Shown in pieces: positions 36,001-51,000 of a stretch of DNA of 64,000 nt. Below the pieces are notes generated by a model. It had not been told where the DNA came from and made no database searches. It was given only the letters and a program-made list of their open reading frames with translations. The position numbers and the translations under genes are program-made. Source of the stretch: an uncultured Caulobacterales bacterium. Its GTDB lineage: Bacteria; Pseudomonadota; Alphaproteobacteria; Caulobacterales; Maricaulaceae. The stretch's first letter is position 1, and each line of letters opens with the position of its first letter. The DNA lies in NCBI GenBank assembly GCA_938009235.1, contig CALLIK010000001.1, positions 1 through 64,000 on the forward strand, read 5' to 3'.

Positions 36001-39000
36001 TAGGTTATTTGGAAGCGCAGTTGTCGCAACATTCCCTGTGACAGGGATCACCAAGAGTGGCTCGCCACGGGCAGAGTTGCGCGCATCAAAGACACGAATT
36101 TCAAGGTCTTTAGCAAAGGCCAAATAGTTCGAATAGATCGCAGCGTTCAGCACGCGGCCATGTGTGCCCGTAACAATATCCATCTGCGCGTTCAAACGTT
36201 TCACAGGATCAAGGCTCTCAACTGTCGTTTCGATTTCCATCGCATCAACATAGGCAGAGCTTGAATTGCCCCAGCCCAACCAACGTTGCAGACGGCCCGG
36301 TGCAGGACTACGGTCAGCTTCACCGACGCGGTCACGGCGACCCAGTAAAGAGAGGCTATTGCTTCGCGTATCAGAGTCAAGCGCGCCTTCAGTGTCCTGA
36401 TCGACGTGATCATCCCGCAGTCCCGCATTGCGGTTCCAACGACGGTCCTCAGAGCGATTTGGAATGTCATCACGTGACACTGGAAGGACAACACCATTGG
36501 CACCTACGCCAAAGACTTGTCTGTCTGTTCCGTCGCGGCGACCATTGTCTTTAATCTCTTCACCAGAAATCATCGGCCCAAAGGTTTCACCTGCAATGCC
36601 GCCAACAAAACCATATTTGTCTGCCAAGCGCTGCTGACGATATGAACGGTCTGCACAGACAGAACAATCAGAGTCCATCCACAAGGCTTCCATTGCGATA
36701 TCTTTGAGCGATTTAGGACCAAGGTCTCTGACAGCGCTCAGCGCGGTTTGTAGACGCGCCTGTGCGTCATCAACGCTCATGCCTTCTGTGGCATGATAGA
36801 CGAGGACGGCACGTTCTGCCCGCTCATTGCGGGACAAGAAGCCATGTAACTCTGCAGTCTTCGCTGCCGAAATACCCCAACCTGACGCGTTAAAGTCGGT
36901 CGCAGCAAAGTCGATACGAAGCTTCGTTCTAAAACCTGCACCAAAGTTCATTTTCACAAACTTACCACGTGTCGCGCGAACAACTCGCGGGTTCTCTGTT
37001 GTTGGAGCATAGCCAAGTGGCAAGGAGCGCGTGTCCGCTTTGAGTAGGAAGTTAGACCCATTTTCAGAATCTGCAATCGCAGCACATGGGATGTGGTAAC
37101 GGCCATATTCGTCGGTCGTCACAATATCGCCATTGACGGTCACAAGACGTACACCCGGCAAACCTGGTTCGCCGTCATCTGGATATCCATTGACGTTCAC
37201 ATCATCATAAACGCGGCCAATGACAGGCGTACAATCAAAGCTTGGCTCTGGGATATAATCCACAACGGCCGTCGCAATGTCAGACCGCGATCCGTCCGCT
37301 GTATTCTCTGCAAAGGCTTGGTTTTCATGCGCGCCAAAGGTGACATCTGGACCCGCCAAGAGACGTAGCGTTACAGTTACCGTTTCATTCGCTTGCAAGA
37401 CATCAAGCGGCGCAACTTGGCTATCTCCAAGTGACCAACTCAACACACCGCGCGAGCGTACAGCGGGTTCGATCTCAACACTGTCCCCGCCATCACTGAC
37501 GGAACTTGTGCCTGGAACATAGGCAAAGCCTTCGGGTAGACGGTCAACAATGTCGACACCCGCAATGGTCGAGCCACTCTCATTGGTGACACTAATTGTG
37601 TAAAGAACAGGGTCGCCAATTTGCACAGTTCGCGGGCTCGCCGTTTTCGTGACGCGCAAGAAACTAGCATCCGAAAATGGCAGAAGTGACAATGTCGCAG
37701 AGCCTTCATCCATGATGTCTCCTGTCGCGAGCGGGCCAGTCGCGCGCGCTGTCGCAACGTTCATATAGTCGCCCTCAGCTTCGGGGTTTACCGCAGCTGT
37801 TAGATTGATTTGAACCGTTTGACCTGGTGTGAGGTCCCCTGCCCCTGTGAGAAGCTCAATATCGCTCTCGCCGTTATAAGTTGAGTTGAGTGAACCCATG
37901 AATGTGCTCGGCGCGTCCGTGATCGAAACATCCTGCACTTCAACACGGCCCGTACCAAATACGGCGGCGAGATCATCAGAAAGACGCAAGTCTTCAATCA
38001 GAGTTTCGCCTGTATTAGAGGCTGTGAAGTCATAGGTCACCAACTGGCGTCCATCATCAAGACGCTGTGGTTCAGCGCTCGCTGTCTTGGATAAGCTCAT
38101 CGCAGGCACGCCACATGATCGCAGCGGGATATTGTTCATAAAGACAGATGGATCACCTGCTTCAATATCAAAGGCAAAGTAGAACGGTCCATTTGCATCC
38201 GCACTAAAGTCAGCAATCACACCAGTAGTGCCAACTTCCGAAGACCCGAGCAGCGCAGGATTATCTGTCCGTGTAGACACATCCAATGGATCAGTTGACG
38301 GTAATCTCGCAATAGAGACTTCCCCGTCCGTTGGGTAGGTTGGGGTCAATGTGTAAAGACCAGGCTGCGTGACATAGAACTGGTAGAAACCGTTAGAACC
38401 GTCTTGGACAATCACAATATCATTCTGTGATCCGATTGCGCTGTTCGCGCCATTTGGTCCCGTTACAAGTATCCCGCCGCCAGGCATAATCGCGCCATTC
38501 TCTTCGCAATAGAAGTACCCTGTTGGATCGTAATCTTCAGAATCTGGAATGCCGTCACCATCACGGTCAGCCGTTGCGCTTTCCAGATAATCTGGCACGC
38601 CGTCGCCGTCTGTATCCATGATGTCCAATGGAGCGGGGTTAATGTCACTCGACGTATTAGGCGTCACAGTGAGATCATCCGAAGCTGTAGCTGCGCCTGT
38701 TTGGTCAGCATTACCATAGGCCGTGTTGCCCTGTGTTGGACCGCCAGTAGTAATGTCTAATCGGGACGTAAGTGTTAGGTTTTTCGTTTCGCCAACGTTC
38801 AAGCTGTCGACACCTGTCAACAGGTCGATAATGCTAACGCCATCATAGGCACTGTTCAGTGTCAAATCAGGGGACGTTACCTGCGGTATCTCATAGATAG
38901 TCGCAGGCGCAAAGGCGGCAGACAAGTCATCATCAAGCTGCACATTTGTGAGCGTTACATTGCCTGTATTCTCAAGACTCAAGGCATATTCAACTTCATG

Positions 39001-42000
39001 GATTGGACCATAGAGCTGACGCGAGGACACAGTTGTCTTCGTGACAAAGAGCTGTGGCATGAGACTAGCGTCGACAGTTTCAGACACTTCTGGAGAGCTC
39101 AGACCGCCCGCTGTCGCCGTCGCCAAATTGGTCACAGACCCAGCATCCACATCCAGCTGTGAGACGGTGTAATCTGCATTACATGTCAGGCTTTGCGCAG
39201 GGGCAAGACCTGTGGCTGAGAGTGCAGGACAGGTGACATTCGCAATCTTGTCATCGCTGACAGTCACTGCATCGAGAAGTGTCGTGTTACCCGTGTTGGT
39301 GACGACATAAGTATAGCTGACGACATCATTTGGCATTGCGAAAGTCTCAGTGACAGCCGTCTTCACAAGACTGAGGCCTTGTGTGAGGTCTGTGTTGAGC
39401 GTGACGCTGTCAGGGCCTGACACAACTGGTACACCATTCAATACGGCATTGGCTGTCGCGATATTCGTAACGCCGCCAGCATCCAAATCCGCTTGGGTTA
39501 CTGTGTAATCAGCCGAACATATAAGCGTCATCACTGGCATCAAGCCGCCTGCAGGTAGCGCAGGACAAGTCACGTTCGCGATTTTATCATCACTCACCGT
39601 AATGTCCGCAAAAGAGACATTACCTGTATTGGTTACAAGGTAGCTATATGTGACAGTCTCGCCGGCTAAACGAAGGGCATCCGCTATCGTCGACTTAGCT
39701 ATAGATAATGAGGGCGTTTGCGTTCCAGAAATCGTAACCGTATCTGGGTCTGACGTGAACGTTCCAGCCGTGGCTGTCGCAATATTCACAACTTCGCCCG
39801 CATCCAGATCAGCTTGCGTGACTGTATAATCAGCCGAACACGTCAGTGTCGCATTTGGAACAAAGCTAGTGATGACAGGACAGGTCACAGACGCAATCTT
39901 GTCATCATTGACAGTTACAGGGTCTAAAATCGTAAAGTTGCCTGTGTTCCGAACGATATAGTCATAGGACAATACATCGCCAACCGCGGCAAAATTATTT
40001 GATCGCGCAACCTTATTGATCGCTAGACCTTCCGTACGATTACCCATGATAGTCGCAGTCTCGATCGGAGATGTCGTCGTGCCATCCGTCGCCGAAGCTG
40101 TATTCGTGACAGAACCTGTATCAAGGTCCACCTGCGTGACAATATCTGTCGCAGTACAAGTCAGGCTCGCCGTTGGAAGTAATCCACCTGCCGGTAAAAC
40201 AGGACAGGAGACAGTGGCAATCTGGTCATCGCTAACGGTGATCTCTGATGTAATCGTCGTGTTACCAGAGTTGGTCACAATATACTCATAGTCGAGCGTG
40301 TCACCGATTTCGTTATACTCAGTTGTCAGAGCCGTTTTCAAAATACTGAGTGCTGGGGCTTGTAGCGCATCCACTATCTCAGAGACCACAGGTGATGTCG
40401 TTGTTCCATCCGTCGCAGTCGCAAGGTTGGTCACGGATCCCGCGTCAACATCCGCCTGAGTCACAGCATAATCCGCTGTACAGGTCAGGCTTTCCATAGG
40501 CGCGAGGGCCGTATTCACAGGACAGATAACCGAAGCAATCTTGTTATCATTCACAGAAATGGCGGCCGTGTTGGTGACGTTACCCGTGTTCGTGACAAGA
40601 TATGTATAGGACACGATCTCGCCTGCTGTAGAGAAGTCAGCATTCAGCGCTGTTTTGACAACGGCCAAGGCAGGCGTTTGGGTCCCAGTTACAGTCGCAG
40701 TTTGTGGATCTGAAACTGTTATGCCTGAAGCTGCCGATGCCGTGTTCGTAATTTGACCCGCATCCAGATCAGCTTGGGACACTGTATCAGTGGCCGTACA
40801 AAGCACCGTAGCATTTGGCTGCAAACCACCTGCAGGTAGAGCTGAACACGCAACGTTCGAAATACGGTCATCACTAATCGTGATTGCATCCAGAAGCGTT
40901 ACGTTACCCGTATTTCGCACTAAGTAATTATAACTCAGTGTTTCACCAACGGTTGTGAAATCGCTATTCTGTGCTGTCTTCGTCAACTCAAGTGCGGGGT
41001 TTTGAATACCGCCAATTGTCGCCGTGTCAGGCGCAGAGGTCGTGAAACCATCAGAGGCTGTCGCGATATTCGTCACGGACCCTGCATCAATGTCAGCTTG
41101 GGACACTGTATCTGTACCGCGGCAAATAACGCTTTGCGTTGGCAACAAGCCACCAGCTGGCAATGGATCACAGATCACTGACGCAATGCGGTCATCCGAT
41201 ACTTCGATTGGGAAGGTAACGCTGACATTACCAGAGTTGGTCACAGTATATGTGTACTCTAACATGTCGCCAACAGTCGCAAAGTCGACCGTGTCTGCAC
41301 GTTTATCGAGCGTCAGCTCACGCAGCTGATCCGCAGGGATCGTCACAAAGACAGGCGGACTGCTAGTACGCGGGTGCATGATATAGGCGTCATTTGTGAC
41401 AAACCCAGCATCCAGATCAGCCTGCGTTACAACATAGTCTTGCATACAAGACTCCATCCCGCCTGGGACCAAGTTACCAATGAAACAGACAAATGTGCCG
41501 ATCTTATTATCAACCACGGACGTCTCACCCGTTAGCGTCACATTACCTGTGTTCTCGATATCGAATGTATAGGTTAGGATATCACCTACGGCAGAGAATG
41601 GTCCTTCTGTCGAAGACTTGCGCAGCTCAACGGCTGGATTAGCATTGGCTGGGATCGTTTCGCTATCGGGTGCGGAAACGATGTTCCCGTCAGTCGCCGT
41701 GGCGATATTCACAACAACTCCAATATCAAGATTGTCCTGCGTCACGACATAATCAGCCGTACACGTCAGGCTATCACCCGGGGCGAAACCACCCGTAGGC
41801 AAGGCAGGACAGATCGTGTTCGGGATCAAGTTATCGTCGATCGTAATTGGGTCCGTGATCGTAATGTTACCTTCGTTCGTGACGACATATTCATACATCA
41901 CGATATCGCCTGGCAGCGTGAATTGTATATCTGTCGCTGATTTTTCGACCTTGAGCGCCGATACGCGTGTCGCGAAGACACGGCGCGTCACAGGATCAGA

Positions 42001-45000
42001 CGTTATCGCGCCAGATGCAGAAGAGGCGATATTTTCAATCACGCCCGCATCAACATCAGCCTGCGTTGTTACATCCGTACCCGAACAGGTGATTGAGGCA
42101 TTTGGCGCCAGACCACCTGTTGGTAAAGCGGGACAGCTGACAGACGCGATGCGGTCATCAGACACAGTTACAGGATCAAGCAACGTCGTATTGCCGCTAT
42201 TCGTGACAAGGAAGCTGTAAGTGATCGTCTGGCCTGGCGCATTATATGTGCTGCGGTCTGCGGACTTCAGAATTGTCAATGCGGGCGCTTGTTGAGCGTT
42301 CACAACCGCAGTGTCTGCATCAGAGGTTATCGCGCCATTGGCCGCCGTCGCTACGTTCGTAACGTCACCTGCATCAATGTCCGCCTGCGTCACAAGATAA
42401 TCGGCTGTACAGACAAGTTCCGCAGTGGGCGCGAGACCTGCCATAGGGACAGCTGGGCAATTCACAGCCGCAATTTTATCGTCGCTAACGGTGATCGCGC
42501 CCGTCAATGTGACGTTACCTGTGTTGCGAACAGTATAGCTATACGAGAGCACATCTCCGGGCGCTGCAAACGTTGTGTCTAATGCGGACTTCACGATTGA
42601 GAGCGCAGGGAGTTGTGCAGCTGGCAGCGTGACACTGTCAGTTGGAGAGACAGTTGAACCACTACTCGCACTAGCAACATTGGTCACGTCGCCAGCATCC
42701 AAGTCGGCTTGAGTTACCTCATATCGACCCGTGCAGGTCAGGCTCGCATTCGGCGCCAAAACTCCACCTAGAAGAGCCGGACAAGAGACGGATGCGATCT
42801 TGTCATCTGACACTGTGATCGGGTCAGTAATCGTCTGGTTACCCGTATTTGTAACAACGTAATCATAGGTGACAGTTTCGCCCAGAGTTGTGAATTCAGG
42901 TCGGTCAACGGATTTTTCAATCGTCAGCCCAGGTAGAGCTTCAGCCGTAACGGTTTCAGAAACTGGCGCAGTTGTCGCCGTTCCATCTGTAGCCGTCGCA
43001 ATATTCGTAACAGACCCATTATCGAGATCAGCCTGAGTGACGGTATCCGTTCCCGTACAGGTCAGCACAGCATTTGGCGCAAGTCCGCCTGCTGGTAGAG
43101 CGGGGCATGTGACAGACGCAATGCGATCATCTGAGACTGACACCGCAGACGTCACCGTCACATTACCTGTGTTTTGAATGTCGTAGCTATAGGACACAAT
43201 ATCGCCAACCGCTGCATAAGTCTGCGGGGTCGCTGTTTTCGTCATACTCAGTGATGGCGCTTGGATCGCGTCCACTGTTTCCGTCACGTCAGGAGAGAGG
43301 GTTGAACCGTCAGTAGCTGCCGCGATGTTCGTCACTTGACCTGCATCCAAATCAGCCTGAGTCACAACATAAGTCGCTGTACACGTCAGGCTAGCCGTTG
43401 GCACCAAACCACCACTTGGCGGGACAGGACATGACACGGTTGGAATTTTATCATCAGACACAGAGATAGGCTGAGTGAGCGTAACATTACCCGTGTTCGT
43501 GATGACATATTCATAATCCACAGTATCACCAACACTGTCAAAATCAGCCGTAAGGGCAGTTTTCTCAAGGCTCATAGCTGGCTCTGCATCGGCCTCGACT
43601 GAAACTGTACTCTCAGCAGGCAACAATGTGCCGCCGCTCGGCGTACCCGAAACGCTCGCCGTATTATCGACCATGCCTGCATCCAGATCAGCCTGCGTCA
43701 CAGTATAGTTGCCGGTACACGTAAAGCTGGCCGCAGGAACAAGGGCGCTTGACGGACAAGACAAAGTTGGAATCAACGGATCATCTACGACGATGTTAGA
43801 GATGGAAATATTACCAGTGTTCGTAACTACGATTTCATAAGGCAACACATCCCCCACAGCTGAGTAGTCAGTGGCTACAGTCGTTTTAACAATGTCCAAA
43901 CGCGGCGACTGATCACCTGTAACCGTCGCCGTCGAAGGCACTGGCGTAATCGGATCGCCATTTGGTAAGTCCGCTGCAGCAGAGGCATTATTGACAACTT
44001 CGCCTGCATCCACATCTGCTTGCGTCACAATATAAGTCGCAGAACAGACCATAGTGTCCGCAGGAGCAAGTACCGTACGTGGACAGGTAACATTCGCGAT
44101 CAGGTCATCTGTCACAGAAATGTTGGACAAGGTAATTGTACCTGTGTTCTCAACATCAAACTCATAAACCAGAATGTCGCCTGCCATATCAAAGTCAGCC
44201 GTCACAGCGCGTTTCACAAACTCAAGACCTGGCACAGCAACACTATCGACAGTCGCAGTACTTGGCGTCGATACTGGCGGTAGACCCACAGGCGGGTTCG
44301 CAGAAACAGAGGCATTATTCACAACTTCGCCCGCATCAACATCCGCTTGCGTGACAGTATAATCGGCTGAGCAAACCATTGTCTCAGCAGGCACAAGTGT
44401 CGTCAGCGGGCATAAGACGCTCGCGATATTCGAATCCATAATCGCAACATCGGTCAACGTGGTATTACCTGTGTTCTCAACATCAAATGTGTAAGCAATC
44501 ACGTCGCCCGCGGTTGAATAGTCAGCTGTCGTCGCAGTTTTGACAAAGCCTAATGAGGGCGTGCGTGTTCCCGTGACTGTCACATCGACAGGCGCAGACA
44601 CAACCGTATCCGCTTCCGCAAAGGCTTGGTTCATCACGTCGCCCGCATCAACATCCGCTTGTGTAATCGTATAAGGGGCCCGGCATGTTTGCGTCGAATT
44701 CGGGACAAAGTTACCTGTGATACATGTGATCGTTCCAATCTTATCATCCACAACATCAACGCCCATTGTGAGTGTCACGTTACCATCATTCGTCACGGCA
44801 AACTCATATTCCACGATATCGCCTGCGGCTGTGAAATCAGTAAACAATGGTGTTTTCACAATGGAAAGAGCTGGGTTCTGATTAGCGGGAATTGTTTCGC
44901 TAACTTGCGGAGATGTCGTGGTTCCGTCGCTTGATGCGGCAATGTTCGTCACAGAGCCTGCGTCCAAGTCCGCCTGCGTCGCCGCATATTCACCCGTACA

Positions 45001-48000
45001 GGTCAACGTCGCCAGTGGCAGTAAACCGCCCGCTGGGAGCGCAGGACAGGTAACATTGCTGATCAAGTTATCCGTCACAGTAATAGGGTCAGTCAGCGTG
45101 ACGTTACCGGTGTTTGTGACAACATATTCGTACGTTGTAATATCACCCGGCAATTCAAAATTGACGACTGTCGCCGTTTTAACAGTTTCCATCGCAGGAT
45201 TTTGGTCAGCATTAACTGTGACTGTATCCGTTGGCGGGGTCAGTGTGCCGCCAGCTGGCGTCGCATCCACAGAGGCAATGTTAGTCACTTCACCTGCGTC
45301 CAAATCCGCTTGGGTCACAGTGTAATCGGCTTCGCAGACAACAGTTTCAGTTGGGTCTAAGTTTGCGTCATTATTACCAATCGCAGGCACATCGCATGTG
45401 ATCGCCGCAATCTTATCATCCGTAACGGCCACATCAGAGACAAGCACGTTACCGGTGTTCACAACGGTATATGTATAGGTCAGCACATCACCAACCGCAT
45501 CAAAGCTCGTCTCGCCTGCAGCTTTCACCAATGACAGAGCTGGCGTTTGGAGTGCGCCCACTGTTTCGGTGGCGTCAGCCGGCACCAATGTGCCGCCGCT
45601 TGGCGTACCTGTTGCGGAGGCAAGGTTCGTCACGGAGCCTGCATCCAAGTCAGCCTGAGTGACCGTATATTCGCCTGTACACGTCACAGCTTCCGTTGGA
45701 TCAAGATTAGTATCGCCATTTCCGATCGTCGGTACGGAACACATCACATTTGAAATTTTGTCATCTGTTACGCTCAGGTCTGCAATCAAAACATTGCCCG
45801 TATTCGTGACGAGATACTCATATGTAAGGATATCGCCAACAGCCGTGAAGTCTGGCTCTTGAGCCGTTTTCACGAGTGTGAGAGCGGGCGTTTGCGTTGC
45901 GGCAACCGTGGCATCATCCGTTGGAGATGTCGTTGTTCCATCAGTCGCAGAGGCTACGTTCGTAACCTCGCCTGCATCCAAATCAGCTTGGGTTACGCTA
46001 TAGCTGCCTGCGCACGTTAGAACCGCTGTGGGCAGCAATCCACCCGCAGGCAAGGCAGGACATGTTACAGACGCGATCTTGTCATCAGAGACTGTAATCG
46101 GATCAATGATCGTCACGTTACCCGTGTTCGTCACGTCATACTCATACGCAAGAACATCGCCGACAGCTGCAAAGTCAGTCGTCAAAGCGCGCTTAAGCAT
46201 TTCCAAAGCTGGGCTCTGGGTACCGTCAACCGTGGCTGTATCAGTTGCAGGTGCCAATGTGCCGCCCGATGGCGTCGCATCTGCTTCGGCCAAATTTACC
46301 ACGGAACCTAAATCCAAATCAGCCTGCGTCACAGTATAGACCGCTGTACAGGTCACAGTTTCAGTCGGCATGAGAGCTGTAATAGGACAAGATACAGACG
46401 CAATTTTGTTATCCGTAACGACAATGTCAGTCATGCCGACATTGCCTGTATTCGTGACGAGAAACTCATAATTTAGCGTATCGCCGACAGCCGCGAAGTC
46501 GCTATCGAGAGCTGTTTTCGCAAGTGTCAATTCAGGTGTCTGCGTACCGTCGACTGTCGCCGTGTCTGTTGGCGGCGTCAGTGTGCCGCCACTTGGCGTG
46601 CCGTCAACAGAGGCAACATTGGTCACTTCGCCAGCATTTAGGTCAGCTTGAGTAACGGTATAAGTCGCCGTACATGTAACGCTTTCCGTCGGCAGAAGTG
46701 ACGTCACAGGACAGGAGATTGTCGCAATTTTATCATCGCTGACAGTAAGGCCAGAAATCAGCACGTTACCTGTGTTCACGACCTCATATTCATAGCTCAA
46801 AATGTCACCAACAGCGGCAAAATCTGTGGAAACCGCGCTCTTAGCAATCGTCAATAAAGGAGCTGGCACTTCTGGCGTCACAGACTCTGTGGCTGTCGTG
46901 ACAGGCAGCGTTCCGCCTGCAGGGGTCGCAGCAAGTGTCGCCGTATTTGTAATGGCAACGCCCGCATCAATATCGGCCTGCGTTACTTCATAGGTCGCCG
47001 TGAAGCTAACACTATCACCAACCGCAAGGTTGGCCACAGTAGACGGCGTAACCGCAGACAGTGTCCCTGCCCCGGCATGCACATCGGAGACTGAGATATC
47101 AGTCATGCTGACATTACCCGTATTCGTCGCAGTATATGTATAGGTCACAAAATCACCGGCGCTCAGGTCCGTTGTCTTATCGGCCGTTTTCGTCAACTCC
47201 GCTAATGGGGCTGGCGCTTCTGGCGCCACAGTTTCCGTTGCCGTCACAGGCGTCAACGAGCCGCCAACAGGTGTCCCATCAGCTGTGGCTGTATTCGTAA
47301 TATCTGTACCCGCATCAACGTCCGCTTGGGTCACAGTATATGTCGCGGTAAAGTCTACGGTTGCGCCAACAATCAGCTCGCCGACATTGGCAGGCATCAC
47401 TGCGGAAAGCGTGCCTGTACCTGAATGAACATCAGAGACGCTGATATTATTGAGCGTGACATTACCCGCATTTGTGGCCGTGTAAGTATACGTAACGACA
47501 TCACCTACCGCGAGACCCGTTGTGACATCCGCAACCTTCGCAAGTGTCAATTCAGGCGCAAAGGCTTCTGGCGTTACGCTCTCATCCGCTGTCGCAGGAA
47601 CATAAGTTCCGCTTGGCGGTGTCGCCGCAGCTGTCGCCGTATTGGTGATCACTGTACCCGCGTCCACGTCATCTTGCGTGACGATATATGTGGCCGTGAA
47701 ATCAACAGTGCCACCAATGGGCAGAGTTGCCACTGTCGCAGGCGTAACTGCAGATAATGTACCCGTACCAGAGTGAACGTCCGAAACACTAATATCCGAC
47801 AACGTTACATTGCCCGTATTTTCTGCCGTGTAGGTATATGTAACAACATCGCCAATTTTGAGGTCAGTCGTGATATCCGCAACCTTGGTCAGTCTAATTT
47901 CAGGACCAGATGTTTCTGGCGTAACAGATTCTGTATCTGAGACAGGAATGAAACTACCTACTGTTGGGTCTGCATTTGCCGTCGCTTCGTTGGTGATCGG

Positions 48001-51000
48001 CACGCCTGCATCAACATCATCTTGCGTAACAACATACGTCGCTGTGAAGTCTTGAGATTCACCTGGGGCCAAATCAACAGGTGCAGGCGTTATCGCTGAC
48101 AATGAGCCTGTACCGTTATGAACATCACTGACGGTAACATTCGTCATCGTGATATTGCCTGGGTTGCGTACGACATATGTATACGTGACCGTCTCGCCCG
48201 CTTTAAGGCCAACTTTTATATCTGCGGTTTTTTCAATCGCTAAAGCTGGAGATGGATCTGCAGGACTAATCGTTTCTGTGTCTGTGATAGGCGCAATCGT
48301 GCCGCGTTTTGGCGTCGCCTCTAAAGTCGCGGTGTTTGTAATATCATCTGAGACATCAATATCGGACTGCGTGACTTCATAGGTCGATGTAAAGGTAACC
48401 GACGCGCCAGGTGCGAGTGTAGCCACGCTTGCAGGCGTGATCGCCGACAATGTCCCCATACCAGGATGGACATCTGAAACAGACAAATTGTCGAGAACCA
48501 CATTACCTGTGTTCACCACAACATATGAATATGTGACAATATCACCGGGCTGCACATTGGCTGTAACATCGGCTGTCTTTGCCAAAGTCATCGCAGGCAG
48601 TGCCGCCTCAATCGTGACAGTCTCGTTATCCGTGACAGGCGCCAGAGTTCCCAGTTTTGGGGTTCCGTCAGCTGTCGCCGTATTCGTAATGTCTGTGCCC
48701 GCATCTACATCGTTCTGCGTGACAACATAAGTTGCCGTGAATGTCTGTGTTGCGGCAGGTGCCAGATCAACGCTTGCGGGCGTGATCGCCGACAATGTAC
48801 CTGTGCCCGAATGAACATCAGAAACCGTAACGCCGTCAATACTGACATTGCCTGTGTTTTCGACAACATAAGAATAAGTGATCGTATCCCCAACTGCGAC
48901 ATCAGTCGTATCCGACGCTGTTTTCTCAAGGGTAAATACAGGCAGTGGCGCTTCTACCGTGACGACTTCATTAGCCGTCAGGGGCGCGAGTGTACCGCGC
49001 GCAGGTGTAGCCTCTAGCGTCGCTGTATTTGTAATATCTGTACCCGCATCAATGTCTGCCTGCGTGACCGTATAAGTCGCGGTAAAAGTTTGGCTTGCAG
49101 TCGGGGCTAACGTCGTAACGGACGCAGGCGAAATAGCAGACAGTGTGCCCGCACCAGAATGTGCATCTGACAAGCTGATTGTATTCAGCCCTACATTACC
49201 CGTGTTCGTCAGGACATATGTATAGGTGATCACATCATCTTCAGCCACATTTATTGTATCACTCGCCGTTTTCGTAAGTGTCGCCTCTGGATCCGCCGCC
49301 TCAAGGGTAACAGACTCATCCGCGGTCAAAGGCGTATAAGTGCCTAACGCAGGTGTCGCATTTGCCGTTGCGGTGTTTGTAATAGGACTGCCCGCATCTA
49401 CATCGGCTTGCGTGACAGTATAGGTCGCGGTGAACGTCTGGCTTTGCGTCGGCTCAAGATCAACATTTGCGGGCGTAATCGCAGAGAGCGCCCCTGTACC
49501 TGAATGAGCGTCCGTCACGCTGACGGCTGTCATAGTTACATTGCCTGAGTTTGTGATCACATAAGTATAAGTAATCACCTGACCTTCAACTACATCTGCA
49601 TCATCATCAGCAACCTTGGTAAAGGTCAGGGCTGGAGCCGCAGTTTCGACAGTCACGGATGCATCGCCTGTGACAGCTGGCAAAGAGCCTTGTGCTGGCG
49701 TCGCGGCGAGGGTCGCCGTATTCGTAATCGCAACACCTGCATCAATATCGTCTTGGGTCACCACATAGGTCGCAGAGAAGTCAACAAAATCGCCCGGCGC
49801 AAGGGTGGCAACACTGGCGGGCGTAATCGCGGACAATGTCCCCTCGCCTGAATGGCTATCGGTCAAAGACAGTGCGGTCAGCGTAACTGTGCCATCATTT
49901 GTGACGCGGTACGTATATGTGACCGTGTCGCCGTCTTTAAGGTCCGTAGACACATCAGGTGTTTTAACAAGCGTCGCAGACGGAACAGGCGTCGCGAGCG
50001 TGACCACTTCATCCGCTGTTGGCGGCGTTAAGGTTCCGCGCACCGCGGTCCCATTTGCGGTCGCCGTATTCGTAATATTTGTACCCGCATCAATATCGTC
50101 TTGGGTGACTGTATAGGTCGACGTAAAAGTCTGGCTTTCAGTCGGGGCAAGGTCAACGTTCGTAGGGGTAATCGCAGACAACGTGCCTGTACCGCTATGG
50201 ACGTCAGAAACAGCCACACCCGTCAAAGTCACATCGCCCGTATTTTCGACGACATATGTATAGGTAATTACTTGGCCTTCGATAACGTCTGTATCATCGC
50301 TGGCGGTTTTAGTCAGTGTTGCGAGTGGGTTAGGCGCGGCGATTGCAATGCTTTCGTCCGCCGTAAGAGGCGCAAGTGTGCCGCCTGCGGGTGTCGTATT
50401 CAATGTCGCCGTATTCGTTACGTCTACGCCCGCTTCAAAGTCATCAAGCGTGACAACATATGTAGCTGTAAAAGTTTGAGTGATACCCGGTCCAATATCA
50501 ACGCCCGTTGGCGTGATCGCTGAGAGCGTACCTGTTCCGGATTGAACATCAGAAACCGACGTATTTGTAAGTGTAACATTACCCGTATTTTCGACAGTAT
50601 ATGTATAGGTAACTGTATCGCCCGTTTTTAGGTCGCTATCTGGACTCGCGATTTTTGAGAATAGGGCCTCTGGCGTAGGCGCCGTCAACGTCACAGACGC
50701 GTCGGCTGTCGGCTCTGTAATGGTTCCAATGGCAGGTGTTCCGCTCGCGGTCGCCGTATTTGTGATTGGTCCTCCCGCGAGAACATCCGCTTCTGTGACG
50801 GTATAGGTAGCCGTATAGGTTTGGGTTTCCGCTTCGGACAGAGACGCAGTCGCCGGCGATATGGCAGATAATGCGCCCGTTCCCGAGTGAACATCGCTCA
50901 CACTAATATTGTTGACGTCTATATTACCCTCGTTAGCGACCACATATGTGTAGGTGATGACATCACCTGTATTTGCATCCGCACTCGGAGACGCAGTTTT

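Noticed and set aside
40016-50523. Many long plus-strand open frames opposite the giant gene (for example 41816-42220 and 50101-50523)
   Set aside because: They recur at the period of the tandem repeats and encode low-complexity Ser/Thr/Val/Arg-rich or Ile/Arg-rich products, which is what the antisense of this repeat gives. They are shadows.
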